Shown here: one piece after another, positions 33,250 through 41,324 of the stretch
Numbering within the stretch: the stretch's first letter is position 1
Layout of the letters: every line of letters begins with the position of its first letter
DNA from: Parabacteroides sp.
GTDB lineage: Bacteria > Bacteroidota > Bacteroidia > Bacteroidales > Tannerellaceae
Direction: 5' to 3'
Assembly (NCBI GenBank): GCA_020026285.1
Contig: JAHHQS010000007.1
Location: forward strand, 1 to 49,460
Length of the DNA stretch: 49,460 nt
Notes under the pieces: model-generated
Seen by the model: the letters and a program-made list of their open reading frames with translations, nothing else
Told to the model about the DNA's origin: nothing
The model's database searches: none
Position numbers and translations under genes: made by a program

Positions 33250-34167
33250 TCATTCTTGTTTTACATCTTTGGCGCTCTTACTATAACTTACAACAACAAC
33301 GCCTCCAAAGACCATAATGGCTGCTGCTATCTTCTGCCAGCTCAATGTATCCATACCTATATAAATACTGACTCCCGTTGCTATTATCGGTTGCAGATAA
33401 TTATACATACTTACGAGCGTAGGACGAATACGTTTCTGTCCGAGAGGCAACATGAAATAGGTAATATATGTAGCAGCAAAGATCAGATATGAAAGTTCCA
33501 ACAAAAAAGTGGTTGGTAAATCGAAATAGTTTACACTGACTATTTCCTTTCCAACAAGAGGTAAAGATAAAAGGGATGAAAATAAAAAGATCCATTTTAC
33601 AAAAGTGATAGCAGAATATTTAGAAATAAGAGGTTTGAATATTCCCAGATAAAGAGAGAAGCTCAAACTATTCACTAACATCAGCAAAACTCCGACAGGT
33701 TTAGTCACAGTAACACCAGAAACGGATCCTACTCCATTCAGAATTAAATAAATGATTCCGCTGAAACTTAACAATACACCTCCTGCTTTTTTTAACGTAA
33801 TAGGCTCTTTAAGTACAATTGCCGCAGTAAACATAGTAAATATAGGAGACATGGAAGTTATGATAGAACAATCCATCGGAGTAATGTTTGGTATCGCCAT
33901 CAGAAATGAAATCTGAGTCAGAAAGAAACCTAAAAAAGAGGCTGCAAAAATCTTAATAAAATCTTTCTTCTCCACCTTTTCTTTCGGCAAAAACAGAGAT
34001 GTCAACCAGAACAAACTCCCGGCAACCAATGAACGCAGACAAAACAATGCTACTGGCGAAAGAGGACTATCGGCTGTAAGATCTTTACAGACAACTATAT
34101 TAAAACCAAATATCGCATAAACTGTAAAACACACAAAGTGCCCGAACAAACTACTCTTATTATTCAT
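33250..34167 (-). CDS. EamA/DMT superfamily transporter
   Basis: From ATG 34167 the product has 305 residues and about ten hydrophobic helices arranged as two EamA repeats (VCFTVYAIFGFNIVVCKDL at the start of the first, and SFSLYLGIFKPLISKYSA for the second). PNITPMDCSIITSMSPIFTMFTAAIVLKEPI is the typical segment before the centre. Members of the drug/metabolite transporter family export amino acids or other small metabolites; specificity is unknown. The frame has further ATGs at 34185 and 34230, but a TACCTTTG promoter at 34195-34202 places the start at 34167. Confidence 0.9.
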   Translation of the reverse strand: MNNKSSLFGHFVCFTVYAIFGFNIVVCKDLTADSPLSPVALFCLRSLVAGSLFWLTSLFLPKEKVEKKDFIKIFAASFLGFFLTQISFLMAIPNITPMDCSIITSMSPIFTMFTAAIVLKEPITLKKAGGVLLSFSGIIYLILNGVGSVSGVTVTKPVGVLLMLVNSLSFSLYLGIFKPLISKYSAITFVKWIFLFSSLLSLPLVGKEIVSVNYFDLPTTFLLELSYLIFAATYITYFMLPLGQKRIRPTLVSMYNYLQPIIATGVSIYIGMDTLSWQKIAAAIMVFGGVVVVSYSKSAKDVKQE

Positions 34168-34194
34168 TTTTTCACAAAAATTCATTTCAGGCTG

Positions 34195-34202
34195 CAAAGG
34201 TA
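34195..34202 (-). promoter_or_regulatory. EamA gene promoter, -7 element
   Basis: The minus strand reads TACCTTTG followed by CA, an exact TAnnTTTG, 28 bp upstream of ATG 34167. Confidence 0.75.
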
Positions 34203-34230
34203 AAAAACATGTTTTTCTCCAGCCAAACAA

Positions 34231-34597
34231 TTTAACAGATATTTAATAGGATAAAAGACTTTTGCCTTATTGTTTGCGCACTAAACATATATTCTTCATT
34301 ACAATAAGTTTTTACGTATTTTTTGATCAATTGCCTATTCTAAAGAGATCATAATTTTAACAAATCAATAAAAATAATACTCTGAATGATATTAATCTCG
34401 ATTTAAATAAAATGTCAGTAAAAATCAACGCAAACGACTTAAAAGGATATCTGTTCCTTTCTATTCGTTCAAAATTAAACATTGATGTATACTGTCAGGC
34501 CAACACTAAGAAGATAAAATCGTCTATTTGTTTCCTTTATCAGCATTATTCAGAGCACAATGGAATTCAGTTCGTTGCCAAATTAAAATTTAATGAC
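34231..34597. other. intergenic region upstream of ileS
   Basis: About 370 bp between divergent genes. A 69-codon open frame at 34412-34621 exists, but it runs through the ileS promoter, and its composition and lack of a ribosome binding site argue against coding. No strong hairpin or T-box-like element was recognised. Confidence 0.5.
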
Positions 34598-34605
34598 TAC
34601 CTTTG
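34598..34605 (+). promoter_or_regulatory. ileS promoter, -7 element
   Basis: TACCTTTG followed by CG is an exact TAnnTTTG; GTTG at 34574-34577 is a possible -33 element 20 bp upstream. The leader would be about 40 nt. Confidence 0.8.
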
Positions 34606-34651
34606 CGCGCGTAAATTTTGACGATAAAAAATAAAAAATAAGAATCACGAT

Positions 34652-37600
34652 ATGAATAAGAAATTTGCCGAATATTCTAAATTCGACTTGTCGAATGTGA
34701 ATAAGGAAGTATTGAAGCGGTGGAAGGATGGCGACATCTTCCACAAAAGTCTTGAAATTCGTGAAGGTCATCCTTCTTTTGTTTTCTATGAAGGACCTCC
34801 TTCTGCAAACGGTATGCCAGGTATTCACCATGTGATTGCTCGTTCAATCAAAGATATTTTCTGCCGTTACAAAACAATGAAAGGCTTTAAAGTAAATCGT
34901 AAAGCCGGTTGGGATACTCACGGACTTCCTGTTGAACTTGGTGTAGAAAAATCTTTGGGAATCACAAAAGAAGACATCGGTAAAACAATTTCTGTTTCTG
35001 AATACAATTCTGCTTGTCGTAAAGATGTAATGAAGTTCACGAAAGAATGGACAGACCTTACTGAAAAGATGGGATATTGGGTTGATCTTGAGAATCCATA
35101 TATCACTTACGACAACCGCTATATTGAAACTTTATGGTGGCTTTTGAAACAACTTTACAACAAAGGTCTGCTTTATAAAGGTTACACTATCCAGCCGTAC
35201 TCTCCTGCAGCCGGAACTGGTTTGAGTTCACACGAATTGAATCAGCCGGGATGTTATCGTGACGTGAAGGATACTACAGTTGTCGGACAGTTCAAAATGA
35301 AGAACCCGAAACCAGAAATGGCTGAATGGGGAACTCCTTACTTCATTGCCTGGACAACTACCCCTTGGACTTTGCCTTCAAACACGGCTCTTTGTGTTGG
35401 TCCGAAAATTGAATATGTAGCTGTTCAGACATACAATGGCTATACAGGAGAAAAGATGACTGTCGTTTTGGCTAAATCTCTTTTATATGCTCACTTCAAT
35501 AAAAAAGCTGAAGGTATCGCTCTTGAAGATTACAAGCCAGGTGACAAACTTGTTCCATTTAAGGTTGTGGGCGAATATAAGGGTACAGATTTGGTCGGAA
35601 TGGAATACGAACAATTAATCCCTTGGGTTAAACCTGTAGAAGCAACTGAAGACGGTGGATGGAAAGAAGCTTCAAGTAAAGCATTCCGTGTAATTCCTGG
35701 AGATTATGTTACGACAGAAGATGGTACTGGTATCGTTCACATCGCTCCAACCTTTGGTGCTGACGATGCGAATGTAGCGAAAGCTGCAGGTATTCCTTCT
35801 TTGTTCATGATCAACAAGAAAGGTGAAACTCGTCCTATGGTCGATTTGACCGGTAAGTTCTATTTGTTGAACGAATTGGACGAAGAATTCGTAAAAGAAT
35901 GTGTAGATGTTGATAGTTATAAAGAATATGAAGGTCGCTGGGTTAAGAATGCTTACGATCCTCAGTTCACTATTGATGGCAAATACGACGAAAAAGCTGC
36001 TCAATCTGCAGAATCTCTAGATATCTACATCTGTATGAAGATGAAAATGAATAATCTGGCATTCAAGATTGAAAAGCATGTTCACAACTATCCTCATTGT
36101 TGGCGTACAGATAAACCTGTATTATATTATCCGCTTGACAGCTGGTTCATCCGCTCTACTGCTTGCAAAGACAGAATGATTGAATTGAACAAGACTATTA
36201 ACTGGAAACCAGAATCAACAGGTACAGGACGTTTCGGCAAATGGTTGGAAAATCTGAATGACTGGAACTTAAGCCGTTCTCGTTACTGGGGTACTCCATT
36301 ACCAATCTGGCGTAGTGAAGATGGCGAAGAAATATGTATCGGTTCTGTTGAAGAATTATATAACGAAATCGAAAAATCAATCGCTGCCGGATTCATGACT
36401 GAAAATCCATACAAAAAATTGAATTTCCAGCCAGGCGTTTACAATAAAGAGAACTACGATAAGATTGATTTACACCGTCCATATGTAGATGATATCTTCC
36501 TGGTTTCTCCTACAGGAAAGAAGATGAAACGAGAAAGCGACTTGATTGACGTTTGGTTCGATTCTGGTGCGATGCCTTATGCTCAACTTCACTATCCGTT
36601 CGAGAATAAGGAACTAGTTGACAATAGAACTTATTATCCAGCAAACTTCATTGCAGAAGGTGTTGACCAGACTCGTGGATGGTTCTTTACACTTCATGCA
36701 ATCGCTACTATGATTTTTGACAGCGTTGCTTACAAAGCAGTCGTTTCTAACGGTCTGGTTTTGGATAAGAACGGTAACAAAATGTCTAAACGTCTTGGAA
36801 ACGCAGTAGATCCATTCTCTACTATTGAAAAATATGGTTCTGACCCATTGCGCTGGTACATGATTACAAATGCATCTCCATGGGATAACTTAAAGTTCGA
36901 TATTGAAGGTGTTGAAGAAGTTCGTCGTAAATTCTTTGGAACATTATATAATACTTATTCATTCTTTGCTTTATATGCAAATGTGGATGGTTTCGATTAT
37001 TCTCAGCCAGAAGTTGAATGGAACAAACGTCCTGAAATTGACCGTTGGATTATTTCCTTACTGAATACATTGATTAAAGATGTAGATAATTACTTGGAAA
37101 ATTTCGAGCCAACACGTGCCGGACGCGCAATTTCTGATTTCGTCAACGATAATTTGAGTAACTGGTATGTTCGTTTGAATCGCCGTCGTTTCTGGGGTGG
37201 TGGTTTGACTGAAGATAAATTATCTGCATATCAGACTTTATACGTATGTTTGGAAACAATAGCGAAACTGATGGCTCCTATCGCTCCATTCTATGCTGAT
37301 AAATTATTCGGTGATTTGATTGCTGTTACAAATCGCGAAACAGTAGCTTCTGTTCACTTATCTAATTATCCAGAATGCCACGAAGAGTTGATTGACAAAA
37401 ATCTGGAAGAAAGAATGCAGATGGCACAGAGTATTTCTTCTATGGTTTTGGCTTTACGTAGAAAAGTCAATATCAAAGTTCGTCAACCACTTCACGTATT
37501 GATGGTTCCTGTATTGGATGAACACCAGAAAGAAAGCATCGAAGCAGTCAAGTCTCTCATCCTAAATGAAGTGAACGTCAAGGATTTGAAGTTTGTTGAT

Positions 37601-38143
37601 AATACTGCTGGAATTTTAGTTAAACGTATTAAACCTGATTTCAAGAAATTAGGCCCGCGTTACGGTAAGATTATGAAAATGCTAGCTGCAGCTATTCAGC
37701 AGATGAATCAAGATGAAATTAACGAATTCGAAAAGACTGGAACTTTCACTTTGCAAGTAAATGGCCAGGATGCTGTTATCGAAAGATCTGATGTCGAAAT
37801 CATTTCAGAAGATATTCCAGGTTGGTTGGTTGCTAACGAAGGTCGTTTGACTGTTGCTTTGGATATTACTGTTACCGAAGACTTGAAGAAAGAAGGTCTT
37901 GCACGTGAAATGGTTAATAGAATCCAGAACTTAAGAAAGAGCAGTGGCTTTGACATTACTGATAAAGTAATAATCACTGTTGCTTCTTCTAAAGAAATGG
38001 ACGAAGCAATTGCCGACTACAAAGAATATATTTCAAATCAGGTATTGGCTAACGATATTATTATATCAACTGAAGCTATCGATAATGCTACAGAGTTTGA
38101 CTTCGAAGATTTCAAACTTTCTGTAAAAATTGAAAAAGCATAA
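34652..38143 (+). CDS. ileS: isoleucyl-tRNA synthetase, long (type 2-like) form
   Basis: The product has 1163 residues, longer than the E. coli type (about 940) and like the eukaryote-type IleRS2. It charges tRNA-Ile with isoleucine. The N-terminal signature reads PPSANGMPGIHHVIARSIKD: the HIGH position is GIHH (residues 57-60) rather than HxGH. The second signature is KMSKR near residue 710. The CP1 editing domain shows WTTTPWTLPSNTALCVGP and GDYVTTEDGTGIVHIAPTFG-type motifs; the Trp-rich WFDSGAMPYAQ and anticodon-binding regions follow. The tail of about 300 residues is the type 2 C-terminal extension. Smooth, high-expression codon use. See findings for the motif swap. Confidence 0.97.
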   Translation: MNKKFAEYSKFDLSNVNKEVLKRWKDGDIFHKSLEIREGHPSFVFYEGPPSANGMPGIHHVIARSIKDIFCRYKTMKGFKVNRKAGWDTHGLPVELGVEKSLGITKEDIGKTISVSEYNSACRKDVMKFTKEWTDLTEKMGYWVDLENPYITYDNRYIETLWWLLKQLYNKGLLYKGYTIQPYSPAAGTGLSSHELNQPGCYRDVKDTTVVGQFKMKNPKPEMAEWGTPYFIAWTTTPWTLPSNTALCVGPKIEYVAVQTYNGYTGEKMTVVLAKSLLYAHFNKKAEGIALEDYKPGDKLVPFKVVGEYKGTDLVGMEYEQLIPWVKPVEATEDGGWKEASSKAFRVIPGDYVTTEDGTGIVHIAPTFGADDANVAKAAGIPSLFMINKKGETRPMVDLTGKFYLLNELDEEFVKECVDVDSYKEYEGRWVKNAYDPQFTIDGKYDEKAAQSAESLDIYICMKMKMNNLAFKIEKHVHNYPHCWRTDKPVLYYPLDSWFIRSTACKDRMIELNKTINWKPESTGTGRFGKWLENLNDWNLSRSRYWGTPLPIWRSEDGEEICIGSVEELYNEIEKSIAAGFMTENPYKKLNFQPGVYNKENYDKIDLHRPYVDDIFLVSPTGKKMKRESDLIDVWFDSGAMPYAQLHYPFENKELVDNRTYYPANFIAEGVDQTRGWFFTLHAIATMIFDSVAYKAVVSNGLVLDKNGNKMSKRLGNAVDPFSTIEKYGSDPLRWYMITNASPWDNLKFDIEGVEEVRRKFFGTLYNTYSFFALYANVDGFDYSQPEVEWNKRPEIDRWIISLLNTLIKDVDNYLENFEPTRAGRAISDFVNDNLSNWYVRLNRRRFWGGGLTEDKLSAYQTLYVCLETIAKLMAPIAPFYADKLFGDLIAVTNRETVASVHLSNYPECHEELIDKNLEERMQMAQSISSMVLALRRKVNIKVRQPLHVLMVPVLDEHQKESIEAVKSLILNEVNVKDLKFVDNTAGILVKRIKPDFKKLGPRYGKIMKMLAAAIQQMNQDEINEFEKTGTFTLQVNGQDAVIERSDVEIISEDIPGWLVANEGRLTVALDITVTEDLKKEGLAREMVNRIQNLRKSSGFDITDKVIITVASSKEMDEAIADYKEYISNQVLANDIIISTEAIDNATEFDFEDFKLSVKIEKA

Positions 38144-38239
38144 GCTGAAATAAAATAAAAAGCTATCAACTGTTATAAAACAATTGTCAATATCAATATT
38201 GATTTTTCAAAAAAAGTTATAGATAATTAATAATTATAT

Positions 38240-38247
38240 TATCTTTG
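38240..38247 (+). promoter_or_regulatory. promoter of the TraR/DksA-like gene and lspA
   Basis: TATCTTTG is an exact TAnnTTTG. Transcription would start near 38252, just before a long leader hairpin. Confidence 0.75.
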
Positions 38248-38258
38248 TCCATAATAAA

Positions 38259-38303
38259 GTTGAAATAGGTTATAGTTTCAGATAATTATAACCTATTTTC
38301 AAC
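38259..38303 (+). promoter_or_regulatory. 5' leader hairpin of the TraR/DksA-like mRNA
   Basis: GTTGAAATAGGTTATA (38259-38274) pairs with TATAACCTATTTTCAAC (38287-38303), 16 pairs with one bulged base, around a 12-nt loop. It has no T-run after it and starts within about 10 nt of the predicted 5' end, so a stability or regulator site is more likely than a terminator. Confidence 0.6.
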
Positions 38304-38343
38304 TATTAATATTTATATGTTAAACTTATAATTTTAACCAACC

Positions 38344-38724
38344 ATGGCAGAAAAGACAAGATACTCTGATGCAGAACTCGAAGAATTTCGAGCTATTATA
38401 TTAGAAAAGCTAGAAATAGCTAAGCGTGATTATGAAATGTTGAGAGCAGGGGTGACTAATTCTGATGGAAATGATGTAGCAGATACATCTCCTACATTCA
38501 AAGTTCTTGAAGAAGGAGCAACAACTCTTTCAAAGGAAGAAGCCGGTCGTTTGGCACAAAGACAAATGAAATTCATTCAGAATTTGCAAGCAGCTTTAGT
38601 CCGTATCGAAAATAAGACCTACGGTATTTGTCGAGAGACTGGTAAATTAATTCCTAAAGAAAGACTTCGTGCTGTACCTCATGCTACTCTTAGTATTGAA
38701 GCTAAACAAGGAGGCGCAAAATAA
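38344..38724 (+). CDS. TraR/DksA family protein with degenerate zinc finger
   Basis: The product has 126 residues. An N-terminal coiled-coil hairpin (ELEEFRAIILEKLEIAKRDYEMLRAG, and RLAQRQMKFIQNLQAALVRI) carries the acidic DVADTSP turn, like the DksA tip that enters the RNA polymerase secondary channel. The C-terminal YGICRETGKLIPKERLRAVPHA keeps the family fold, but only one Cys remains of the four usual zinc ligands, a pattern I know from Bacteroidetes members. It is expected to modulate transcription initiation. Its stop TAA abuts the lspA ATG directly, so the two are cotranscribed, and the leader carries a long hairpin. Confidence 0.92.
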   Translation: MAEKTRYSDAELEEFRAIILEKLEIAKRDYEMLRAGVTNSDGNDVADTSPTFKVLEEGATTLSKEEAGRLAQRQMKFIQNLQAALVRIENKTYGICRETGKLIPKERLRAVPHATLSIEAKQGGAK

Positions 38725-39342
38725 ATGAGAATCTCAAAGGGGCAAGGAGCAGTGTTAATCGTAATGCTGCTCCTTCTTTTAGACCAAATTTTAAAGATAT
38801 GGATCAAAACAAATCTGGAGTTACACGAAAGTATCAAAATAACTTCATGGTTCTATTTGTGCTTTACTGAAAATCCAGGAATGGCTTTCGGTATTGAAGT
38901 AATAGGCAAATTGTTTCTATCCATATTCCGCATCATAGCAGTTGGATTTATCGGGTATTATTTATACCAATTAGTCAAAAAGAATTATCAGTTCGGCTTT
39001 ATAGCATGTATTTCTCTCGTGCTGGCTGGAGCGATCGGTAATATCATTGATTCTGTTTTCTACGGAGTAATATTTGATCATAGCTTTGGACAAGTAGCAA
39101 CACTTTTTCCTGAAAACGGAGGATATGCTGGTTGGTTACATGGGAAAGTCGTAGATATGTTTTACTTCCCGCTAATTGAAACAACTTGGCCAGACTGGAT
39201 GCCTATTTGGGGAGGACAGGAATTTATATTCTTCCGACCTATTTTTAATTTAGCAGATTCAGCAATCTGCGTAGGTGTTTTTCTTCTTTTAATATTTTAT
39301 AGAAACACTTTATCTAAAAGCCTGGGGGGCGAAGAAAAATAA
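38725..39342 (+). CDS. lspA: lipoprotein signal peptidase (signal peptidase II)
   Basis: The product has 205 residues and four membrane helices. It cleaves prolipoproteins after lipidation at the lipobox Cys. The catalytic Asp pair is visible as Asp109 in GAIGNIIDSVFYG and Asp178 in FRPIFNLADSAICVGV. TENPGMAFGI is the conserved N-terminal substrate loop. An insertion between the two Asp motifs (FSFGQVATLFPENGGYAGW region) makes it longer than the 160-170 residue proteobacterial enzyme, as in other Bacteroidetes. It abuts the TraR/DksA-like gene and is followed 6 bp later by a lipoprotein gene. Confidence 0.96.
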   Translation: MRISKGQGAVLIVMLLLLLDQILKIWIKTNLELHESIKITSWFYLCFTENPGMAFGIEVIGKLFLSIFRIIAVGFIGYYLYQLVKKNYQFGFIACISLVLAGAIGNIIDSVFYGVIFDHSFGQVATLFPENGGYAGWLHGKVVDMFYFPLIETTWPDWMPIWGGQEFIFFRPIFNLADSAICVGVFLLLIFYRNTLSKSLGGEEK

Positions 39343-39348
39343 ATTTTT

Positions 39349-40155
39349 ATGCATAAAAATTGGTTCATATACGGTTTGACTTCAATGTTGGTATTATCAG
39401 CTTGTAATCCTGTTCCAAGTGAATATCTTTCACAGAACGAAATGCGTACAGTTTTAACTGATATGCAAATAGCAGAAGCCATGATATATGCAGATATGAC
39501 TACATATAAAGATGAAGCTAAAAAGCTAGCCTTATATGAATCAGTTTTTCGTAAACATAATATTACCCAAGCCAAATATGACAGTTCCTTAAACTGGTAT
39601 GCCAAAAATCTGGATATCTATATGCGCGTATATAATTTGGTAGATAAAGATTTAGAGAAACGTATCAGTGACTTGGGAGATGTCGAAAAAACAGATCTTC
39701 ATACGATGAAGAAAGATTCCATTGATATCTGGTCGCGACGTAATCATTTGACATTTTCTCCTAAAGCTGCATTTAACGGAACTACATTTAACATCACTCC
39801 CAAAAAGTCCTATCCTTCAGGAAGTACCTTTACTTTGGGTATGAATGTTTGGGGAATGAATCCTCAAATGAAACATAAACCGGAAATCAAGATTTGTGTT
39901 GATCAAGGGGATACCACTATCATCGTTAATGATAAAATTCTGCATGATGGTTATCATCAGACAACACTGAGGAGTCTTGCCACCAAACGTGTAAAACGAG
40001 TTTATGGATTTATCCATCTGAATAATAAAGACATGGATAATTATACTATTTACACTGACAGTATTTCCCTGATGAGATATAATTATAAATCGTTTGGATT
40101 CGAAAAGAAATCAGATCCGTCAAGCACTAAAAAATTAGAGATCAGTAAGAAATAA
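39349..40155 (+). CDS. DUF4296 domain lipoprotein
   Basis: The product has 268 residues, with a lipoprotein signal ending LSAC. The region VPSEYLSQNEMRTVLTDMQIAEAMI, then YESVFRKHNITQAKYDSSLNWYAKNLD, matches DUF4296, a Bacteroidetes family of unknown function usually found beside lspA. Residues of about 130-268 are a less conserved tail with beta-strand character (FNITPKKSYPSGSTFTLGMNVWG). It follows lspA by 6 bp in the same unit and is itself a substrate type for LspA. Role unknown; envelope location is inferred from the signal. Confidence 0.88.
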   Translation: MHKNWFIYGLTSMLVLSACNPVPSEYLSQNEMRTVLTDMQIAEAMIYADMTTYKDEAKKLALYESVFRKHNITQAKYDSSLNWYAKNLDIYMRVYNLVDKDLEKRISDLGDVEKTDLHTMKKDSIDIWSRRNHLTFSPKAAFNGTTFNITPKKSYPSGSTFTLGMNVWGMNPQMKHKPEIKICVDQGDTTIIVNDKILHDGYHQTTLRSLATKRVKRVYGFIHLNNKDMDNYTIYTDSISLMRYNYKSFGFEKKSDPSSTKKLEISKK

Positions 40156-40179
40156 TTATCATATATCTATCTTCTCGCT

Positions 40180-40545
40180 ATGAGACGTATTGCTTCTCAC
40201 TACATTTTAGGACAAAAAGCTTATAAAATTCATTTTATTGAATTGGACGAAAGAGGTTTTGTTAAAGCAATATCCCCTTTAACTGAAGAAATTGCGGGAA
40301 CTGCATTTTTTGATGGATTAATCATTCCTGTTTCCCAATCCAGACAAAAGCAATGGGAAAATCTCTGGAAGGAGATCCAAAAAGAAAATCCCATTGATTA
40401 TCCTTCTTTATTCCAGACAATCAACAGGATTGAACTACCTTTATTTTCAAGAGAAGAATCCGTACGTTTATTTCAAATCAGAATGAATCCGTTGACGGCG
40501 TCTGAACTCTGCACTGATCACAGCCGTAGCAATTGCCACATTTAA
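40180..40545 (+). CDS. small conserved-looking hypothetical protein
   Basis: The product has 121 residues. I do not recognise the family. It begins MRRIASHYILGQKAYKIHFI and has a hydrophobic core consistent with a small globular cytosolic protein (ELDERGFVKAISPLTEEIAGTAFFDGLIIPV), with no signal peptide. It starts 24 bp after the DUF4296 gene, so it is probably the last gene of that operon. Its last 78 bp overlap the 3' end of the convergent methyltransferase gene, and the C-terminal residues in the overlap (MNPLTASELCTDHSRSNCHI) have an unusual Cys/His-rich composition, so a shorter true protein or a decayed end is possible. Confidence 0.6.
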   Translation: MRRIASHYILGQKAYKIHFIELDERGFVKAISPLTEEIAGTAFFDGLIIPVSQSRQKQWENLWKEIQKENPIDYPSLFQTINRIELPLFSREESVRLFQIRMNPLTASELCTDHSRSNCHI

Positions 40546-41244
40546 AGATTCTGAAGTTTCTCTTAATTCCGGGAAATTGGGTATATATAATTTTTCATTC
40601 ACCAAAGCTTCAACTTCAGAACGTACACCATTTCCTTCATTCCCCATAATAAGCAAGCCATTATCAGATAATTCCCGATCATACATATTATCTCCATTCA
40701 GGAATGTTCCATAAACAGGGACCTTATTTTCCTTTTGAGCTTGTATGAAAGGAATAAGATCTGTATAAAACACTTTTACATGAGCTAATGCTCCCATCGT
40801 TGCCTGAACGACTTTCGGATTAAATAAATCGACTGTATCTTGACTGCAAACAATATGCTCTATTCCAAACCAATCGGCCAAACGAATGATTGTTCCCATA
40901 TTACCTGGGTCCTGAATTCCATCAAGAACCAAGACCAATTCTTTCTCAGGATGAACATCCTCCAGTTTCCATTCAGGGACATAGAAAACAGCCAAAACAT
41001 CTTGAGGAGTTTTCAGAAAGCTGGCCTTTCTGATATCATCATCTTCTGCGACCAAAAGTTCTTCTGCATTAATATCTCCCTGAGTTGCCATCCAACAGGG
41101 TTTTGCCAACAATAACTTACACTTGTAAAAAGGCAGCATGTCTGATACAAGTTTATTTCCTTCTGCGACAAAAACATGCTCTGCCGATCGGTTTTTCTTT
41201 AGTTCCAAAGAATGAATATATTTGATTTTATTCTTACTTAACAT
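40468..41244 (-). CDS. TrmH/SpoU family RNA 2'-O-methyltransferase
   Basis: The product has 258 residues. The N-terminal substrate-binding domain shows EHVFVAEGNKLVSDML. The SPOUT catalytic domain follows with LVLVLDGIQDPGNMGTIIR, LFNPKVVQATMGAL and the knotted SAM-binding part IMGNEGNGVRSEV ending in SESLNVAIATAVISAEF. It is of the RlmB/TrmH type and transfers a methyl group from SAM to a ribose 2'-OH of rRNA or tRNA; the exact nucleotide cannot be told. It is divergent from tamL, with the two -7 elements 22 bp apart. The stop side overlaps the small hypothetical gene by 78 bp. Confidence 0.94.
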   Translation of the reverse strand: MLSKNKIKYIHSLELKKNRSAEHVFVAEGNKLVSDMLPFYKCKLLLAKPCWMATQGDINAEELLVAEDDDIRKASFLKTPQDVLAVFYVPEWKLEDVHPEKELVLVLDGIQDPGNMGTIIRLADWFGIEHIVCSQDTVDLFNPKVVQATMGALAHVKVFYTDLIPFIQAQKENKVPVYGTFLNGDNMYDRELSDNGLLIMGNEGNGVRSEVEALVNEKLYIPNFPELRETSESLNVAIATAVISAEFRRRQRIHSDLK

Positions 41245-41265
41245 CTTTATTGATTTTTACTTTGA

Positions 41266-41273
41266 CAAAAGTA
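41266..41273 (-). promoter_or_regulatory. methyltransferase gene promoter, -7 element
   Basis: The minus strand reads TACTTTTG, an exact TAnnTTTG, 22 bp upstream of ATG 41244. Confidence 0.7.
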
Positions 41274-41295
41274 TATATTATTCTCCAAATTCGTC

Positions 41296-41303
41296 TAAAT
41301 TTG
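41296..41303 (+). promoter_or_regulatory. tamL promoter, -7 element
   Basis: TAAATTTG matches TAnnTTTG. The predicted leader before ATG 41325 is about 17 nt. Confidence 0.7.
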
Positions 41304-41324
41304 TAACTTATAAAACATATATGA

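Noticed and set aside
34412..34621. 69-codon ORF upstream of ileS
   Set aside because: It runs through the ileS -7 promoter element, has no ribosome binding site and no recognisable domain or composition bias of a coding gene.
38192..38203. ATCAATATTGAT palindrome after ileS as a terminator
   Set aside because: Short loopless AT-only dyad; a following T-run is present, but the stem is too weak to claim.
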